The notes: generated by a model not told the origin, from the letters alone. A DNA stretch of 64,000 bases from Rouxiella silvae (GCF_002093625.1 NZ_MRWD01000018.1:1-64000); one strand, 5' to 3'. Counted from the stretch's first letter, positions 46,252 to 56,527 are shown. Numbers and translations are program-made.

Positions 46252-49200
46252 TCCTGTTCCTGTACTTTACGGCGGGCGGGACGCCAGCGCGTCGCCAGTC
46301 GGTCAAACATCAGATAAATAACTGGCGTGGAGAACAGCGTCAGCACCTGACTGAATATTAACCCGCCGACGATAACCAGACCCAGCGGCTGGCGCAGTTC
46401 TGCTCCGCTTCCGCTGGCCAGCATCAACGGCAGCGCACCAATTAACGCGGCCATGGTGGTCATCAAAATCGGCCTAAAGCGCAGTAAACAGGCCTGATGA
46501 ATCGCATCACGCGGCGACATATGCTGCTTTTGTTCCGCCTCAAGCGCAAAGTCGATCATCATGATGGCGTTCTTTTTCACAATACCGATCAGCAAAATCA
46601 CGCCGATGAGCGCAATCAGGCTGAACTCGGTGCCGCTGAACAGCAGAGACAACAACGCCCCCACGGCGGCCGAAGGCAGCGTTGAAAGAATGGTTACCGG
46701 ATGAATAAAGCTTTCATAAAGAATACCGAGCACGACGTACATGGTCAGCAGTGCGGCCAGGATAAGCCACAGCGTGTTGCCGGTTGCGCTTTCAAACGAA
46801 GCAGCAGACCCCTGATAACGCAATGTAATATTGTCCGGCAGGCCAATTTCCGCACTGGTTTTTTTAATCGCTTCCTGCGCCTGCTCAATCGAATAACCGT
46901 CGTTGAGATTAAACGATACCGTCACCGCCGGAAGCTGGTTTAACCGCGCCTGCAGCAGCGCGCCGGTGCGCATGTGGATGCTGGCAATCGAAGTCAGCTT
47001 GATCATTCCCGTCGAGTTAGTGCCGGAGCTGCTTGACGTCGTTGAGCTGCCGGAAGCACTGTTGCTGTCGTTGCTGCTGCTGGTGCTGGTGGTACTGCTT
47101 GAAGTGCTGCTCGAACTGGTGCTGTTGGTGGTTGAGCTACTGCTTGATGAACTGCTGCCATTGCTGGCCGCCAGATAAACATCATCAAATGACTCAGGTG
47201 ATTGCTGATACTGCGGGGCCACTTCCAGCACCACACGATACTGGTTCGACTGGGTAAAGATGGTGGATACCAGCCGCTGTCCGAAGGCGTTATACAACGC
47301 CGTATCCACGTCGGACGCGGTAATGCCGTAGCGTGCAGCCGCATCGCGGTTAAGCTCAACGTAGGCAACCTGACCCTGCTGCTGCAGGTTGCTGACCACG
47401 CTGTTAAACTCCGGTTCCGCACGCAGCTTATCGAGCAGTTTTGGCGTCCAGCTCACCAGATTCGAGCTGTCGGTGTCGTCAAGCGTAAACTGATACTGAC
47501 TCGGTGTAACCTGGTCGTCGACGGTCAAATCTTGCGAAGCCTGAAGATAAAGTTCAATGCCAGGGACGGAGGCCGTTTCCTGTTTCAAACGCGCAATAAC
47601 CGCGGGCGCACGATCGTCTCGCAGGCTAATCGCCTTAAGGCTAATCTGCAGACGGCCGCTGTTGAGGCTGGTGTTATTACCGTCCACACCAATGGTTGAT
47701 GCGACACTCTCTACGTCTTTGTCTTTTAAGATTATTTCTGCCAGTGCCTGCTGCCTGCGGCCCATTTCACTAAATGAAACATCCTGCGAGGCCATAGTGA
47801 TCCCTTGAATCATCCCGGTATCCTGCGACGGGAAAAAGCCTTTGGGAACAATCAAATACAGCAGTGCGGTCAACACCAGCGTGGCGAGTGCGACCAGCAG
47901 CGTCAACCGTTGGTGATTGAGCACCACAGTGAGCATACGGTCATAACCGGCAATCAGCTTGTCAAATACCTGCCCGCCCTTGCGGTAGAAACGACTCTGC
48001 TTCTCTTCAGGAATATGGCGCAGAAGATAAGCGCACAGCATCGGTGTCAGGGTTAATGACACCAACATCGACACAATGATCGACACCGCGAGCGTAATCG
48101 CAAATTCGCGGAACAGTCGTCCCACCACATCGCCCATAAACAGCAGCGGAATAAGCACCGCGATCAGCGAGAAGGTTAACGAGATAATGGTAAATGCAAT
48201 CTGTTTGGACCCGTTCAGCGCCGCCTGCATCGGCGTTTCGCCCTCTTCGAGCCGACGCGAAATGTTTTCAACCACTACGATGGCGTCATCAATAACAAAG
48301 CCGGTAGCAATGGTCAGCGCCATCAGCGACAGGTTATTGAGACTGAAACCGCACAAGTACATCACGCCAAAAGTACCCACCAGCGAAAGCGGCACTGCCA
48401 CGCTGGGAATAAGCGTCGCCGCCACGTTGCGCAGGAACAGGAAGGTGACCATGACTACCAGCGCAATTGACAGCAGCAGTTCAAACTGCACGTCGCTGAT
48501 AGACGCGCGAATGGTCTGGGTACGGTCAGAAAGCACAGTAACTTTGATGGAGTCTGGCAACGCGGCCTGCAATTTTGGCAGCTGCGTCTTGATAGCATCA
48601 ACTACTGAAATCACGTTAGCACCCGGCTGACGCTGAACGTTGATAATAATTGCCGGCTTATTGTTAGCCCAGGCCGAAAGATATTGATTTTCAGGGGCTT
48701 CACTTAGCGTGGCGATGTCTTTCAAACGCAGCGCCGCGCCGTTGCTGTAGGTCACAATCAGATTGCCGTACTCTTCTGCCGTGCGCAGCTGATCGTTAGC
48801 GTCAATGGTAATTGAATGATGTTTACCGTCGAACCCGCCTTTCGAACCGTTAACATTACTGTTGCCAATCAGGGTGTTAATGTCTTCAAGCGTTAGATTA
48901 TGCGCCGCCAAGGCACGCGGATTAACCTGCACGCGAACCGCAGGCTGATGCCCACCGGCAAGCGTAACCAGTCCCACACCCGATATTTGTGAAAGCTTGA
49001 GCGCCACTCGGGTGTTAACCAAGTCCTGCACTTTGGTCAGCGGCAGTGAGTCGGAAGTCACCGCCAGCGTGATCACTGCGCTGTCGGCAGGGTTTACCTT
49101 TTTATAGGTTGGCGGATTGGGCAACTCGCTAGGCAGCAGGCTGTTGGCAGCGTTGATTGCCGCCTGCACTTCCTGCTCGGCCACGTCGAGTGAAAGCTCC

Positions 49201-49490
49201 AGTGAGAACTTTAGCGTGATAATCGACGAACCTGTCGAGCTGGTCGAATACATCTGACTGAGGCCCGGCATTTGCCCAAGCTGGCGTTCAAGCGGCGCGG
49301 TGATCCCCGAGGCTACAACGTCCGGGCTGGCGCCCGGATAGAGCGTGGTCACCTGAATGGTCGGATAATCAACCTGCGGCAGCGCCGACGTTGACAGCAT
49401 GTTGTAGGCAAAAATACCCGACAACAGTACCGCCACCATCAGCAAGACGGTGGCGACCGGCCTTTGGATAAAGAGGCGTGATGGATTCAT
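46248..49490 (-). CDS. mdtB: RND efflux permease MdtB with a Ser/Thr-rich insertion
   Basis: RND permease partner of MdtC. At 1080 residues it is about 40 longer than E. coli MdtB. N-terminus [25 protein letters not shown]; helix-4 region [22 protein letters not shown]; helix-10 [19 protein letters not shown]. The extra length is a 51-residue low-complexity segment (778-828) of Ser, Thr, Asn and Gly in the second large periplasmic loop, just between VYLAASN and [10 protein letters not shown], where E. coli has only a tight turn. The reading frame is unbroken through it. The start overlaps the mdtA stop by four bases. Confidence 0.95.
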   Translation of the reverse strand: MNPSRLFIQRPVATVLLMVAVLLSGIFAYNMLSTSALPQVDYPTIQVTTLYPGASPDVVASGITAPLERQLGQMPGLSQMYSTSSTGSSIITLKFSLELSLDVAEQEVQAAINAANSLLPSELPNPPTYKKVNPADSAVITLAVTSDSLPLTKVQDLVNTRVALKLSQISGVGLVTLAGGHQPAVRVQVNPRALAAHNLTLEDINTLIGNSNVNGSKGGFDGKHHSITIDANDQLRTAEEYGNLIVTYSNGAALRLKDIATLSEAPENQYLSAWANNKPAIIINVQRQPGANVISVVDAIKTQLPKLQAALPDSIKVTVLSDRTQTIRASISDVQFELLLSIALVVMVTFLFLRNVAATLIPSVAVPLSLVGTFGVMYLCGFSLNNLSLMALTIATGFVIDDAIVVVENISRRLEEGETPMQAALNGSKQIAFTIISLTFSLIAVLIPLLFMGDVVGRLFREFAITLAVSIIVSMLVSLTLTPMLCAYLLRHIPEEKQSRFYRKGGQVFDKLIAGYDRMLTVVLNHQRLTLLVALATLVLTALLYLIVPKGFFPSQDTGMIQGITMASQDVSFSEMGRRQQALAEIILKDKDVESVASTIGVDGNNTSLNSGRLQISLKAISLRDDRAPAVIARLKQETASVPGIELYLQASQDLTVDDQVTPSQYQFTLDDTDSSNLVSWTPKLLDKLRAEPEFNSVVSNLQQQGQVAYVELNRDAAARYGITASDVDTALYNAFGQRLVSTIFTQSNQYRVVLEVAPQYQQSPESFDDVYLAASNGSSSSSSSSTTNSTSSSSTSSSTTSTSSSNDSNSASGSSTTSSSSGTNSTGMIKLTSIASIHMRTGALLQARLNQLPAVTVSFNLNDGYSIEQAQEAIKKTSAEIGLPDNITLRYQGSAASFESATGNTLWLILAALLTMYVVLGILYESFIHPVTILSTLPSAAVGALLSLLFSGTEFSLIALIGVILLIGIVKKNAIMMIDFALEAEQKQHMSPRDAIHQACLLRFRPILMTTMAALIGALPLMLASGSGAELRQPLGLVIVGGLIFSQVLTLFSTPVIYLMFDRLATRWRPARRKVQEQE
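47007..47159. repeat. Low-complexity DNA encoding the Ser/Thr-rich MdtB insertion
   Basis: A 153-bp run of AGC/AGT/TCA/ACC-type codons (51 codons, about 30 of them serine). It looks like expansion by slippage from a short Ser/Gly turn. The codon mixture is varied, so expansion is either old or selected. Confidence 0.85.
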
Positions 49491-50785
49491 TTAGGCCCGC
49501 TGTCTTTGCCGGTAGTCGCTTTGTCTACGCCGGTTTTATCCGTCTTTTCCGTCCCCGCAGCGGCAGCCGCCGCGCTGGCCGCCGTCACGACCTGAACCTT
49601 GGCGCCGTCGTTTAATCTGTCGATACCGGTAGTCACTACCTGTTCACCCGGCGTTACGCCTGAGAGCACCGCAACCTGGTCATCGCCAAAGTTCGGTCCA
49701 GATTTTACCGCCGTGCGCACAACGCTGCCGTCCTGTTTAATAACATAAACGAAATCACCGTCGGAGCTGAGTTGCAGTGCGGCAGAGGGGATAACGGTCG
49801 CGTTTTCAAGCAGGCCGACCTGCAATCGCGCATTTACAAACTGATTCGGATACAGCGCGTCATCACTATTATCAAACACCGCTTTAAGCTTGACGCTGCC
49901 GGTGGTGGTGTCGATTTCGTTGCTCATAAACTGCAGTTTACCCTGCGCCAGTACCTTGTCCCCGTTTTGGTCGAAGGCGGTGGTTGGCATGGTTTGCCCG
50001 CTACGCAGTGCTTTGAGGATAGTTTGCAGATTGCTTTGCGGCACGCTGAAGGTAACGGCAATCGGCTGAGTTTGGGTAATAGTAACAATGCCGGTGGTTG
50101 AACTGCTCGACACCATATTGCCTGGGTCGACTAGACGCAGGCCAACGTGACCGCTGATTGGCGCCGTAATACGTGCGAACTGCAAGTTCAGCTTGGCCGC
50201 ATCAATTTGCGCCTGATCGGCCTTAACCGCGCCGCTATACTGACCGGCGGTTGCAATCTGGCTTTCGAGATCCTGACGCGCCAGCGAATCCTGTGCATAA
50301 AGTTTGCGGTAGCGGGCCAACGTCAGTTGGGCACTTTTTTCCAGCGCCTGATTCTGCGCCAAATCTCCCTGATACTGTTCAAGCGTTGCCTGATAGCTGC
50401 GCGGATCGATCTGCGCCAGCAGTTGCCCTGCTTCGACTTTCTGGCCTTCGGTGAAAAATACCTTCATCAGTTGGCCGTCAACGCGACTGGTGACTGTAAC
50501 CGACGCATTAGGGATAACCGTTCCCAGCGCGCGCAGGTAAACCGGCACGTTGGCCTGTTCTACCCTCCCCGCCTGAACCGGCGTAGCGCCGCCTGCACCG
50601 GGCATTCCCCCTCTCATTCCGCCACGCATGCCGCCGCGGTGACGCTCGTTACCCGCGGTCGCCCCGCCCGTTGGCGCACTCTTGTGAAAGAAGAAAAACC
50701 AGGCCGCGATCGCCAGTACGATAACAGTAAGAATTAACCACAACGTTTTGCGGTTTTTAGAACGAGATGAGGCAGTTGGCAGCAT
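49487..50785 (-). CDS. mdtA: RND efflux membrane fusion protein MdtA
   Basis: Adaptor of the MdtABC pump; 432 residues against about 415 in E. coli. One N-terminal membrane anchor ([20 protein letters not shown]), then a Gly/Met/Arg-rich stretch ([19 protein letters not shown]), then the HlyD core [35 protein letters not shown], the alpha-hairpin, and [30 protein letters not shown]. The C-terminal tail is Ala/Lys/Thr-rich. First gene of mdtABC-channel; in E. coli this pump is induced by the BaeSR envelope-stress system, whose genes are not in this window. Confidence 0.95.
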   Translation of the reverse strand: MLPTASSRSKNRKTLWLILTVIVLAIAAWFFFFHKSAPTGGATAGNERHRGGMRGGMRGGMPGAGGATPVQAGRVEQANVPVYLRALGTVIPNASVTVTSRVDGQLMKVFFTEGQKVEAGQLLAQIDPRSYQATLEQYQGDLAQNQALEKSAQLTLARYRKLYAQDSLARQDLESQIATAGQYSGAVKADQAQIDAAKLNLQFARITAPISGHVGLRLVDPGNMVSSSSTTGIVTITQTQPIAVTFSVPQSNLQTILKALRSGQTMPTTAFDQNGDKVLAQGKLQFMSNEIDTTTGSVKLKAVFDNSDDALYPNQFVNARLQVGLLENATVIPSAALQLSSDGDFVYVIKQDGSVVRTAVKSGPNFGDDQVAVLSGVTPGEQVVTTGIDRLNDGAKVQVVTAASAAAAAAGTEKTDKTGVDKATTGKDSGPK

Positions 50786-51002
50786 AAATTTCTTAAGTTC
50801 GCACGAGTGATGGGAAGAAACAGCTGAAAGAGGTCGTTCAACCAGATAGGTCCATTATCCAGAATTTACAGGTAGACTGTTTTTAGGACAACGTAAAGAT
50901 TCCGTAAGCAAGTATGAACAAATAATTCATAAATGCCCACTATTTACATAAGAACATAAATGCAGGAATTTTAGAGTTTAAAGAGGCAATATCAGGGAGA
51001 GT
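50786..51002. promoter_or_regulatory. mdtA upstream region
   Basis: AT-rich region holding the mdtA promoter. BaeR or other regulator sites were not recognised by eye. Nothing else seen. Confidence 0.4.
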
Positions 51003-51032
51003 ATAAATTAAGGCCCTGAAAATTCAGAGCCT
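51003..51032 (-). terminator. Terminator of the SDR operon
   Basis: On the minus strand the stem AGGCTCTGA / TTCAGGGCCT (one wobble) is followed by TAATTT, directly after the SDR stop at 51041. Confidence 0.6.
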
Positions 51033-51040
51033 GGAGAGTA

Positions 51041-51805
51041 TTATTTACCGCCGTCCACGCTCAGCACTTGGCCCGTTACCCAGTTGGCCCAGTCGGAGGC
51101 GAAGTAAAGCACGGCGTGGGCAATATCTTCCGCAGCACCAAGACGCTTCATGGCCACATTGTCAATGTGCCGTTTTTGCCCTTCACTGCCCATCGCTTCC
51201 CACTGTTTTTCCGTAGACGGATTGCTACGTACGAAACCGGGCGCCACGTTATTCACCGTAATATTCCACGGGCCAAGCTCGTGCGCCAGTTGGCGCGTCA
51301 GGCCAATCTGCCCAGCCTTGGCGCTGGCATACGCCTGAATACCGGTCAAACTTACGCCCAGTCCTGCTCCGCTTGAGATGTTAATGATACGACCAAATTT
51401 TTGCTGCTTCATCGCGCCAACGGCCGCCTGAGACATCAGGAATGCGCCGTTGAGATTAACGGCAACAATCGCCTGCCACTGCTCAAAAGTCACATCCTCC
51501 AGCGGCTGGCCCTTTTGGCCGACCACGCCACCGGCGTTATTGACCAAGATATCAACGCTTATCCCGCGCGCCGCCAAAGAAGCGAACAGCGCGCTCACCG
51601 CCTCGGGAGAACTGATGTCAGACTCCAGCGCAATGCAGCGCGCTCCACACAGCGCCGCCGTCTCATCAACCCGATCTTTTTGAATATCACAGGCAACAAC
51701 CTGTGCACCGCGCTGTGAAAAAGCCAGACAAATCGCACGACCAAATCCTTGCGCAGCGCCGGTGACCAGCACAGTGCGTTGGGAAAAATCAAAAGGGTTT
51801 TGCAT
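51041..51805 (-). CDS. Short-chain dehydrogenase/reductase
   Basis: NAD(P)-dependent oxidoreductase of about 254 residues from the ATG at 51805 (MQNPFDFSQRTVLVTGAAQG); an ATG at 51823 and a TTG at 51832 are alternatives. Classical SDR motifs are all present: cofactor TGAAQGFG, DI at the end of strand 2, NNAGG, catalytic Ser in INISSGAG, YASAK with Tyr and Lys, and the C-terminal VTGQVLSVDGG. It is the last gene of the minus-strand operon regulator-creatininase-ketopantoate reductase-SDR. Substrate unknown. Confidence 0.9.
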   Translation of the reverse strand: MQNPFDFSQRTVLVTGAAQGFGRAICLAFSQRGAQVVACDIQKDRVDETAALCGARCIALESDISSPEAVSALFASLAARGISVDILVNNAGGVVGQKGQPLEDVTFEQWQAIVAVNLNGAFLMSQAAVGAMKQQKFGRIINISSGAGLGVSLTGIQAYASAKAGQIGLTRQLAHELGPWNITVNNVAPGFVRSNPSTEKQWEAMGSEGQKRHIDNVAMKRLGAAEDIAHAVLYFASDWANWVTGQVLSVDGGK

Positions 51806-51828
51806 AGGAAGTTTCCGCGTCATGATGT

Positions 51829-52902
51829 TCAAACAGTATAAGAGTGTTCAAGCAGTGCCAGCGTGTCTAACGATTGCGGCAGTTCACCGCGTTCAATCAG
51901 ATGTATAAGCTCAACCAGTCGCGTGGTAAGTGGCATCGTCAGATTAAAACTGATGCCTATATCGATGGCCGGAGCAATCTGAGCATCGACTTCGGTTTGG
52001 CGTTTGCGCACGGCCAAATCGCGCCAAATACCTGAGTGAGACTTCGCCGAACGACGGTTGTGCGCCACCATGTCCTCAAAGGACTGCTGCGTATGTTCAG
52101 CGCTGGCATCGGGTAAAAATGCCGAGGGATCAAAGCCGTCAAAGCCTTGCAGCTCAATACCCTGCGCGTGGGCAACCGCACCAATTTCGCGTGCTAGTGA
52201 AGTCAACAACGGACGAAATCGCGGCATCGCCAGCACATCGGCAATGCTGTCATCGGTCAAGGCAGTAGCAAAAAGCAGCGCACCATAAATCATTTTCGCC
52301 CACAGGAATCCCCAGATGTTGGGCGTGAGCACGGCCGCGGGATCAAAATGCAGCAGCAGGGTATACAACGCCTCGGTGCGGGGCCGCGTAATGGCATCGA
52401 GCTCACCGATAACCACCGCGCCACGTCCGCCGTGGTGGATAACTCCCGGTTCGATAAAGTCGGCACCAAAATTAAGGAAGGCACCCACCGTCCGCTCTAC
52501 ACCTATCACCTCGGCGATAACATGTTCATTTAGCCCATTTTGCATCGATACCACGCAGCCCTGAGGTGCAAGCAAAGGCGCTATTTGTTGGATCGCCGTG
52601 GCCGTGTGGTGGGACTTTACTGCCAGCAGTATGCAGTGATAATTACCGTCGAGTTCGTCCGGTAAGAAGGCCCGCGCTTGAACGGTTTTATCGCCCAATG
52701 GGCCTGTGATGCGCAGGCCGTGCAGATTTATTGCCGCCACGTGCTCAGCGACGTTGTCCACAAAGATCACCGGCTGACCGGCTTCAATAAAGGATGCGCC
52801 TATTGCACCGCCAATCGCACCGGCGCCCCACACCACTATCGGGGAAAGCGACTGTGGCTCATCGTGAAAGGCCTCTTCTTCAATCAAAGTGGCTATCGAC
52901 AT
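51829..52902 (-). CDS. Ketopantoate-reductase-family (PanE/ApbA-like) dehydrogenase
   Basis: A 357-residue Rossmann enzyme. The ATG at 52902 is chosen because GGAGGAAG lies eight to fourteen bases upstream. Motifs: VVWGAGAIGGAIGASF (cofactor), CILLAVKSHHTATA with the conserved Lys, and MQNGLNEHVIAEVIG. The C-terminal part has KMIYGALLFATALTDDSIADVL, typical of the ketopantoate-reductase C-terminal domain. It is longer than PanE (about 300), and the operon context argues for another 2-oxo/2-hydroxy acid substrate. It may act together with the neighbouring SDR. Confidence 0.88.
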   Translation of the reverse strand: MSIATLIEEEAFHDEPQSLSPIVVWGAGAIGGAIGASFIEAGQPVIFVDNVAEHVAAINLHGLRITGPLGDKTVQARAFLPDELDGNYHCILLAVKSHHTATAIQQIAPLLAPQGCVVSMQNGLNEHVIAEVIGVERTVGAFLNFGADFIEPGVIHHGGRGAVVIGELDAITRPRTEALYTLLLHFDPAAVLTPNIWGFLWAKMIYGALLFATALTDDSIADVLAMPRFRPLLTSLAREIGAVAHAQGIELQGFDGFDPSAFLPDASAEHTQQSFEDMVAHNRRSAKSHSGIWRDLAVRKRQTEVDAQIAPAIDIGISFNLTMPLTTRLVELIHLIERGELPQSLDTLALLEHSYTV

Positions 52903-52940
52903 CGGTTCTTCCTCCAAATTAACAGCCAAAAATGATGAGC

Positions 52941-53636
52941 TTAAAGCGCGCTGATAACATCGCGAATTTCACCCACGGCGGTGTGCCAAATGGCCAGCAT
53001 GTCGTCGTCGGCGCGCTGATAAAAGCCGCCGTAGTTGCCGTCACCGAGATAGGCCCGGGCCTGCGTGGGATCAAGTTTACGCAGCGCGACTAAATCGAGC
53101 ATCGGTTTACGCTCGTCGGGCATCGCTACGCCAGGCAATCGCGTCCACGGGAAGTTCTCCATCCACGAGGCATGCGAGGCAACGGGGTCGATAGAGGCCA
53201 CTTTTTCCCAGGTTTTCGGTGCATTCCACCAGTTATGCAACTGCACCGTGATACCCGGATTATTGACCATCCATTCGCCGATAATGTTCTGCGCCGGTGA
53301 ATTTCCACCGTGACCGTTTACAAACAAAATACGACGAAAACCCTGACGCTTCAGATTGTTAAGAATGTCGTAGATTAAGCCAATATAGGTTTGCATACTC
53401 AGACTGATGGTGCCGGGATAGTCGCTAAACGCGGGCGTCATTCCGAAAGGCATGACCGGAAAAACGGGGATACCGAAAGGCTCTGCGGCCTCAGTTGCGA
53501 CCTTCTCTGCCAAAATTGAATCCACTGAAAGGCTGAGGTAGGCGTGCTGCTCGGTGCTGCCAAGCGGCACAATAACCCTGTCGTCGGTGGTAAGATAGCG
53601 CTCTAACTGTTGCCAGTTCATCTCACTGATTTTCAT
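52941..53636 (-). CDS. Creatininase-family amidohydrolase
   Basis: Metal-dependent amidohydrolase of 231 residues from the ATG at 53636, which has GGGGACC upstream and overlaps the regulator's end by 14 bases. Metal ligands are visible: Glu29, His31 and Asp39 in PLGSTEQHAYLSLSVDS, and His109 in VNGHGGNSP. The family opens cyclic amides such as creatinine, or cleaves amides and peptides (for example mycofactocin MftE). The cluster context favours an amide or peptide derivative as substrate. No signal peptide. Confidence 0.88.
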   Translation of the reverse strand: MKISEMNWQQLERYLTTDDRVIVPLGSTEQHAYLSLSVDSILAEKVATEAAEPFGIPVFPVMPFGMTPAFSDYPGTISLSMQTYIGLIYDILNNLKRQGFRRILFVNGHGGNSPAQNIIGEWMVNNPGITVQLHNWWNAPKTWEKVASIDPVASHASWMENFPWTRLPGVAMPDERKPMLDLVALRKLDPTQARAYLGDGNYGGFYQRADDDMLAIWHTAVGEIRDVISAL

Positions 53637-54618
53637 TGCGGTCCCCGGTGTTGGACGCCTGTAAAATGCCCTGCTGCAGTAGCGGAACGACAACTCTCTG
53701 GATCTCGCCTGCGTCAGGAACGTGCCTGTATTCAAAGGATTGCTGCCCTTCACTTAGCTGAGAGGTGAGATCCTGAGCGCCGGTGGCATACACCAGTGCA
53801 TCGGTCTCTTTTATAAGCTCTGACAGCTGAGGATCATCGCGGTGAACCACGATTATCTGGGTGACATGAGGTGCAAAACGCTCTACGCCGTGGGTCATCA
53901 ACGACGTAAATTCTGGAAAAATAGACACCACCAGCGTGCGGGTCAGCGGCTCGAGAGAGGCCAGCGAGCGGCGGGTGGTTTCAGAAGGAATAAAGCTGAT
54001 ATTAAGCAACGGCAGTCCGGGCACAAGCACACTGACTTCGCGCCGGCGATGGGCGAAGGTCAGCAACAGGTCGGCGTCGCCAACGCGTTGACGCAGCAGC
54101 TCATCGTTTTTTAACTCTGTAATGGTAGTCGCTTCAACCTGCGCAATTTCACCCAGCGTTTCACTGATGCATTGCGCATAATCGCGCGCGGCGTCGATAA
54201 AATTCCCGATCAAAAATACAGTTTTCTTTTTAAGCTGACGCTGCCTTTCACTGAATCGATTGCTGACTAGCGCGCCCAAATCAGAGGCACTGAAACCCAT
54301 CAGCATGCCGCAGTTGATTAAGGCGTCAAGATGGCGATGCAGCTCATCGAGGTTCTGGCTTGATGACCCTAGCAGCGAAGATGCGTCGGCAATAAACGTG
54401 CCTGCGCCCGGTTTGCTGTAAACCAGTTCTGCCGCTTTCAACTCGCGATAAACCTGAGCCACAGTCATTGGCGCCACGCCGAGTAAATCGGCCATTTCCC
54501 TGACCGACGGAAGCTGCTCGCCGGGTTTTAGTGCGCCAAAAGTGATCGCATATTCAATCATTCCGCGTAGCTGAGCGCCCAACGGAATAGAAGAGTTACG
54601 GTCTAGGTGGAATTCCAT
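53623..54618 (-). CDS. GntR-type regulator with an uncharacterised ligand domain
   Basis: A 331-residue protein from the ATG at 54618 (AAGGCAGG upstream). Winged helix: EFHLDRNSSIPLGAQLRGMIEYAI, GEQLPSVREMADLLGVAPMTVAQVYREL, KPGAGTFIAD. The 230-residue C-terminal part (TVFLIGNFIDAARDYAQCISETLGEI, LLLTFAHRRREVSVLV) is not FCD, UTRA or aminotransferase and looks like a periplasmic-binding-protein-like alpha/beta fold. First gene of the minus-strand operon and divergent to the ABC importer, so it is the likely local regulator of both. Confidence 0.85.
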   Translation of the reverse strand: MEFHLDRNSSIPLGAQLRGMIEYAITFGALKPGEQLPSVREMADLLGVAPMTVAQVYRELKAAELVYSKPGAGTFIADASSLLGSSSQNLDELHRHLDALINCGMLMGFSASDLGALVSNRFSERQRQLKKKTVFLIGNFIDAARDYAQCISETLGEIAQVEATTITELKNDELLRQRVGDADLLLTFAHRRREVSVLVPGLPLLNISFIPSETTRRSLASLEPLTRTLVVSIFPEFTSLMTHGVERFAPHVTQIIVVHRDDPQLSELIKETDALVYATGAQDLTSQLSEGQQSFEYRHVPDAGEIQRVVVPLLQQGILQASNTGDRNENQ

Positions 54619-54914
54619 AGCCTGCCTTGGTAACTGTATTAGTCTACCAATACAATAATGCTGTTTTTTACAGCAATGCAAGCCATCTTTGAAAAATAAT
54701 TGCTCAATTCAGTCAGAAATCGACTCCCCACTTACTTTGTTGCATTTTTTTTGCGCTGATTATTGACAAATTGTGACCAATGCTTCAAATATCGTATTAG
54801 TTAACTAGAACACAATCCTCAACGGTATTTTTGCAGGTTCAGCCTTTAGCGTTTTTAAAGGCAAAAATTCTTTCCTGACGAGCACTTTTTTCTGACGAAC
54901 AGAGGGGCATGGTA
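54619..54914. promoter_or_regulatory. Divergent promoter region of the peptide-uptake locus
   Basis: A 296-bp region between the GntR regulator and the importer. TGTATT-N8-AATACA (54635-54654) stands near the regulator. GTATTAGT occurs there (54636) and again at 54794 as GTATTAGTTAACTA, which contains the 10-bp palindrome TAGTTAACTA. The two copies are good candidates for the regulator's operators on each side. Confidence 0.55.
54635..54654. promoter_or_regulatory. GntR operator candidate near the regulator gene
   Basis: Inverted arms TGTATT / AATACA around eight bases, 17 bases upstream of the regulator's ATG, suggesting autoregulation. Confidence 0.55.
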
Positions 54915-56507
54915 ATGAAAGTTAAGCCTAAATTAACATTGTTGGCATTATTGGCAGTCGGCGCGCTCAGTGCGCTTTCTGCACAGGCTGCCGAAGTAGT
55001 ACAGCGCGGCGGCACCCTGATTTATGGCCGCTATGCTGACAGCAATTTTCTCGAACCGGTTCTAAACGATAGCAACAGCGATATCTGGATCCTTTCCAAC
55101 CTGTACGACACACTTCTGCTGCCCACCAACGATGGCAAAGGCATCAAGCCCGGTCTCGCCACCGCGTGGAAGCTGTCTGATGATGGCAAAAGCGTCACCG
55201 TTACTCTGCGCCCCGATACCAAATTCTCCGACGGTTCACCGATTACCGCACAAGACGTGAAGTGGTCGCTCGAACGCGCTTCTAAACCAGGCAACGGCGT
55301 ATGGCAATTTCTGGTCAGCGCAATCGATAACGTCACTATCACCGATCCACACACCGTCGTCATCCACCTGTCGCATCCCGACCCGGCCATTCTCAGCGCG
55401 CTAACGGTATTTAACACCGCCATCATGCCCGAGAAGCAGTTTGAAGCCGAACCGGGTGCGACCGATCATGACAAGGCCGCCGCCTTTGCCGAACATCCTG
55501 TCGGTTCGGGTCCGTTTGTCCTGAAGTCCTGGCAGCACAACTCGACCATGACGCTGGTACGCAACCCGTACTATTGGGCAAAAGGCGCTGACGGCAAGTC
55601 GCTGCCCTACCTCGACGGCATCAAGTTTGAAATCGTGCCAGATGATGCAACGCGAATTTTGAAACTACAGTCTGGCGAACTCGACGGCGCTGAGTTTATC
55701 CCTTATTCACGCGTGAAAGAGCTACAGGGCAATCCGGCACTGAATATGGTGATGTTCCCCTCAACCCGCGTTGAAGTGGCTAGCGTCAATGCACGCCCAG
55801 AAATTGACGGCAAGCCAAACCCGTTGGCGAATCCAAAAGTGCGCGAAGCGCTGAACTACGCGATCGACAAAGACGGAATTATCCAGTTGGTGACCTTTGG
55901 CCTAGGCAAACCCATGACATCATTTATGTCGTCCTCAACCCCGCTGAGCTACGGCACCAAACCGCTCTATCCGGTGGACGTTGAAAAAGCACAGGCGCTG
56001 ATGAAAGAGGCCGGCTATGCCAACGGCTTTACAACTAGCATGAATATTTTGGCCGGTAATGAAGACAGCCTGAGCATTGCTACCGCTGTACAGCAAATGT
56101 GGTCGCAGATTGGTGTGAAACTTACTATTAATCAGATGGATAACGCCACACTAAACAATAATTATCGTAAGGCCAATTTCAGCACACGCATTGGGCCGTG
56201 GACCGACGACATTGCCGATCCAAACGAAATTACGTCGTACTACGCCTATTCCAAAAATATTCAGGCGCTGCACTCCGGTTGGAAAAGCGACGAGCTGGAC
56301 CAGCTGTTTGAAGCCTCGCAGAAAGAGACCGATCCGGCGAAGCGCGCAGAGCAATACAAGAAGATTCAGGATATCTACAACGCCAGCGGCCCGACGATCC
56401 CACTGTATGAAAGCTCGTACCCCGTGGCACTTAAAAAAGACGTGCAGGGATTTGTGCAAATCCCACTGGGTAACAACATCTTCACTGATACCTGGCTGAA
56501 GAAATAA
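54915..56507 (+). CDS. ABC importer substrate-binding protein (SBP_bac_5, dipeptide/oligopeptide type)
   Basis: Periplasmic binding protein of 530 residues from the ATG at 54915, which is seven bases behind AGAGGGG; the ATG at 54909 is too close to that site. Signal peptide MKVKPKLTLLALLAVGALSA, cleavage at about AQA-AEVV. The family pattern GTLIYGRYADSNFLEPVL, FSDGSPITAQDVKWSLERA, GSGPFVLKSWQHNSTMTLVRNPYYW is typical of the DppA/OppA group. First gene of the importer operon. It is separated from the permease gene by a strong hairpin, a usual way to make more binding protein. Confidence 0.92.
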   Translation: MKVKPKLTLLALLAVGALSALSAQAAEVVQRGGTLIYGRYADSNFLEPVLNDSNSDIWILSNLYDTLLLPTNDGKGIKPGLATAWKLSDDGKSVTVTLRPDTKFSDGSPITAQDVKWSLERASKPGNGVWQFLVSAIDNVTITDPHTVVIHLSHPDPAILSALTVFNTAIMPEKQFEAEPGATDHDKAAAFAEHPVGSGPFVLKSWQHNSTMTLVRNPYYWAKGADGKSLPYLDGIKFEIVPDDATRILKLQSGELDGAEFIPYSRVKELQGNPALNMVMFPSTRVEVASVNARPEIDGKPNPLANPKVREALNYAIDKDGIIQLVTFGLGKPMTSFMSSSTPLSYGTKPLYPVDVEKAQALMKEAGYANGFTTSMNILAGNEDSLSIATAVQQMWSQIGVKLTINQMDNATLNNNYRKANFSTRIGPWTDDIADPNEITSYYAYSKNIQALHSGWKSDELDQLFEASQKETDPAKRAEQYKKIQDIYNASGPTIPLYESSYPVALKKDVQGFVQIPLGNNIFTDTWLKK

Positions 56508-56527
56508 CGCGATATAAAAACTGAATA

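Noticed and set aside
47007-47159. MdtB Ser-rich stretch as a frameshift
   Set aside because: The RND sequence resumes in the same frame on both sides, so it is a true in-frame insertion.
46903-47178. Leu/Val-rich plus-strand frame opposite the MdtB insertion
   Set aside because: Complement of serine codon runs; the mdtB frame is intact on the other strand.
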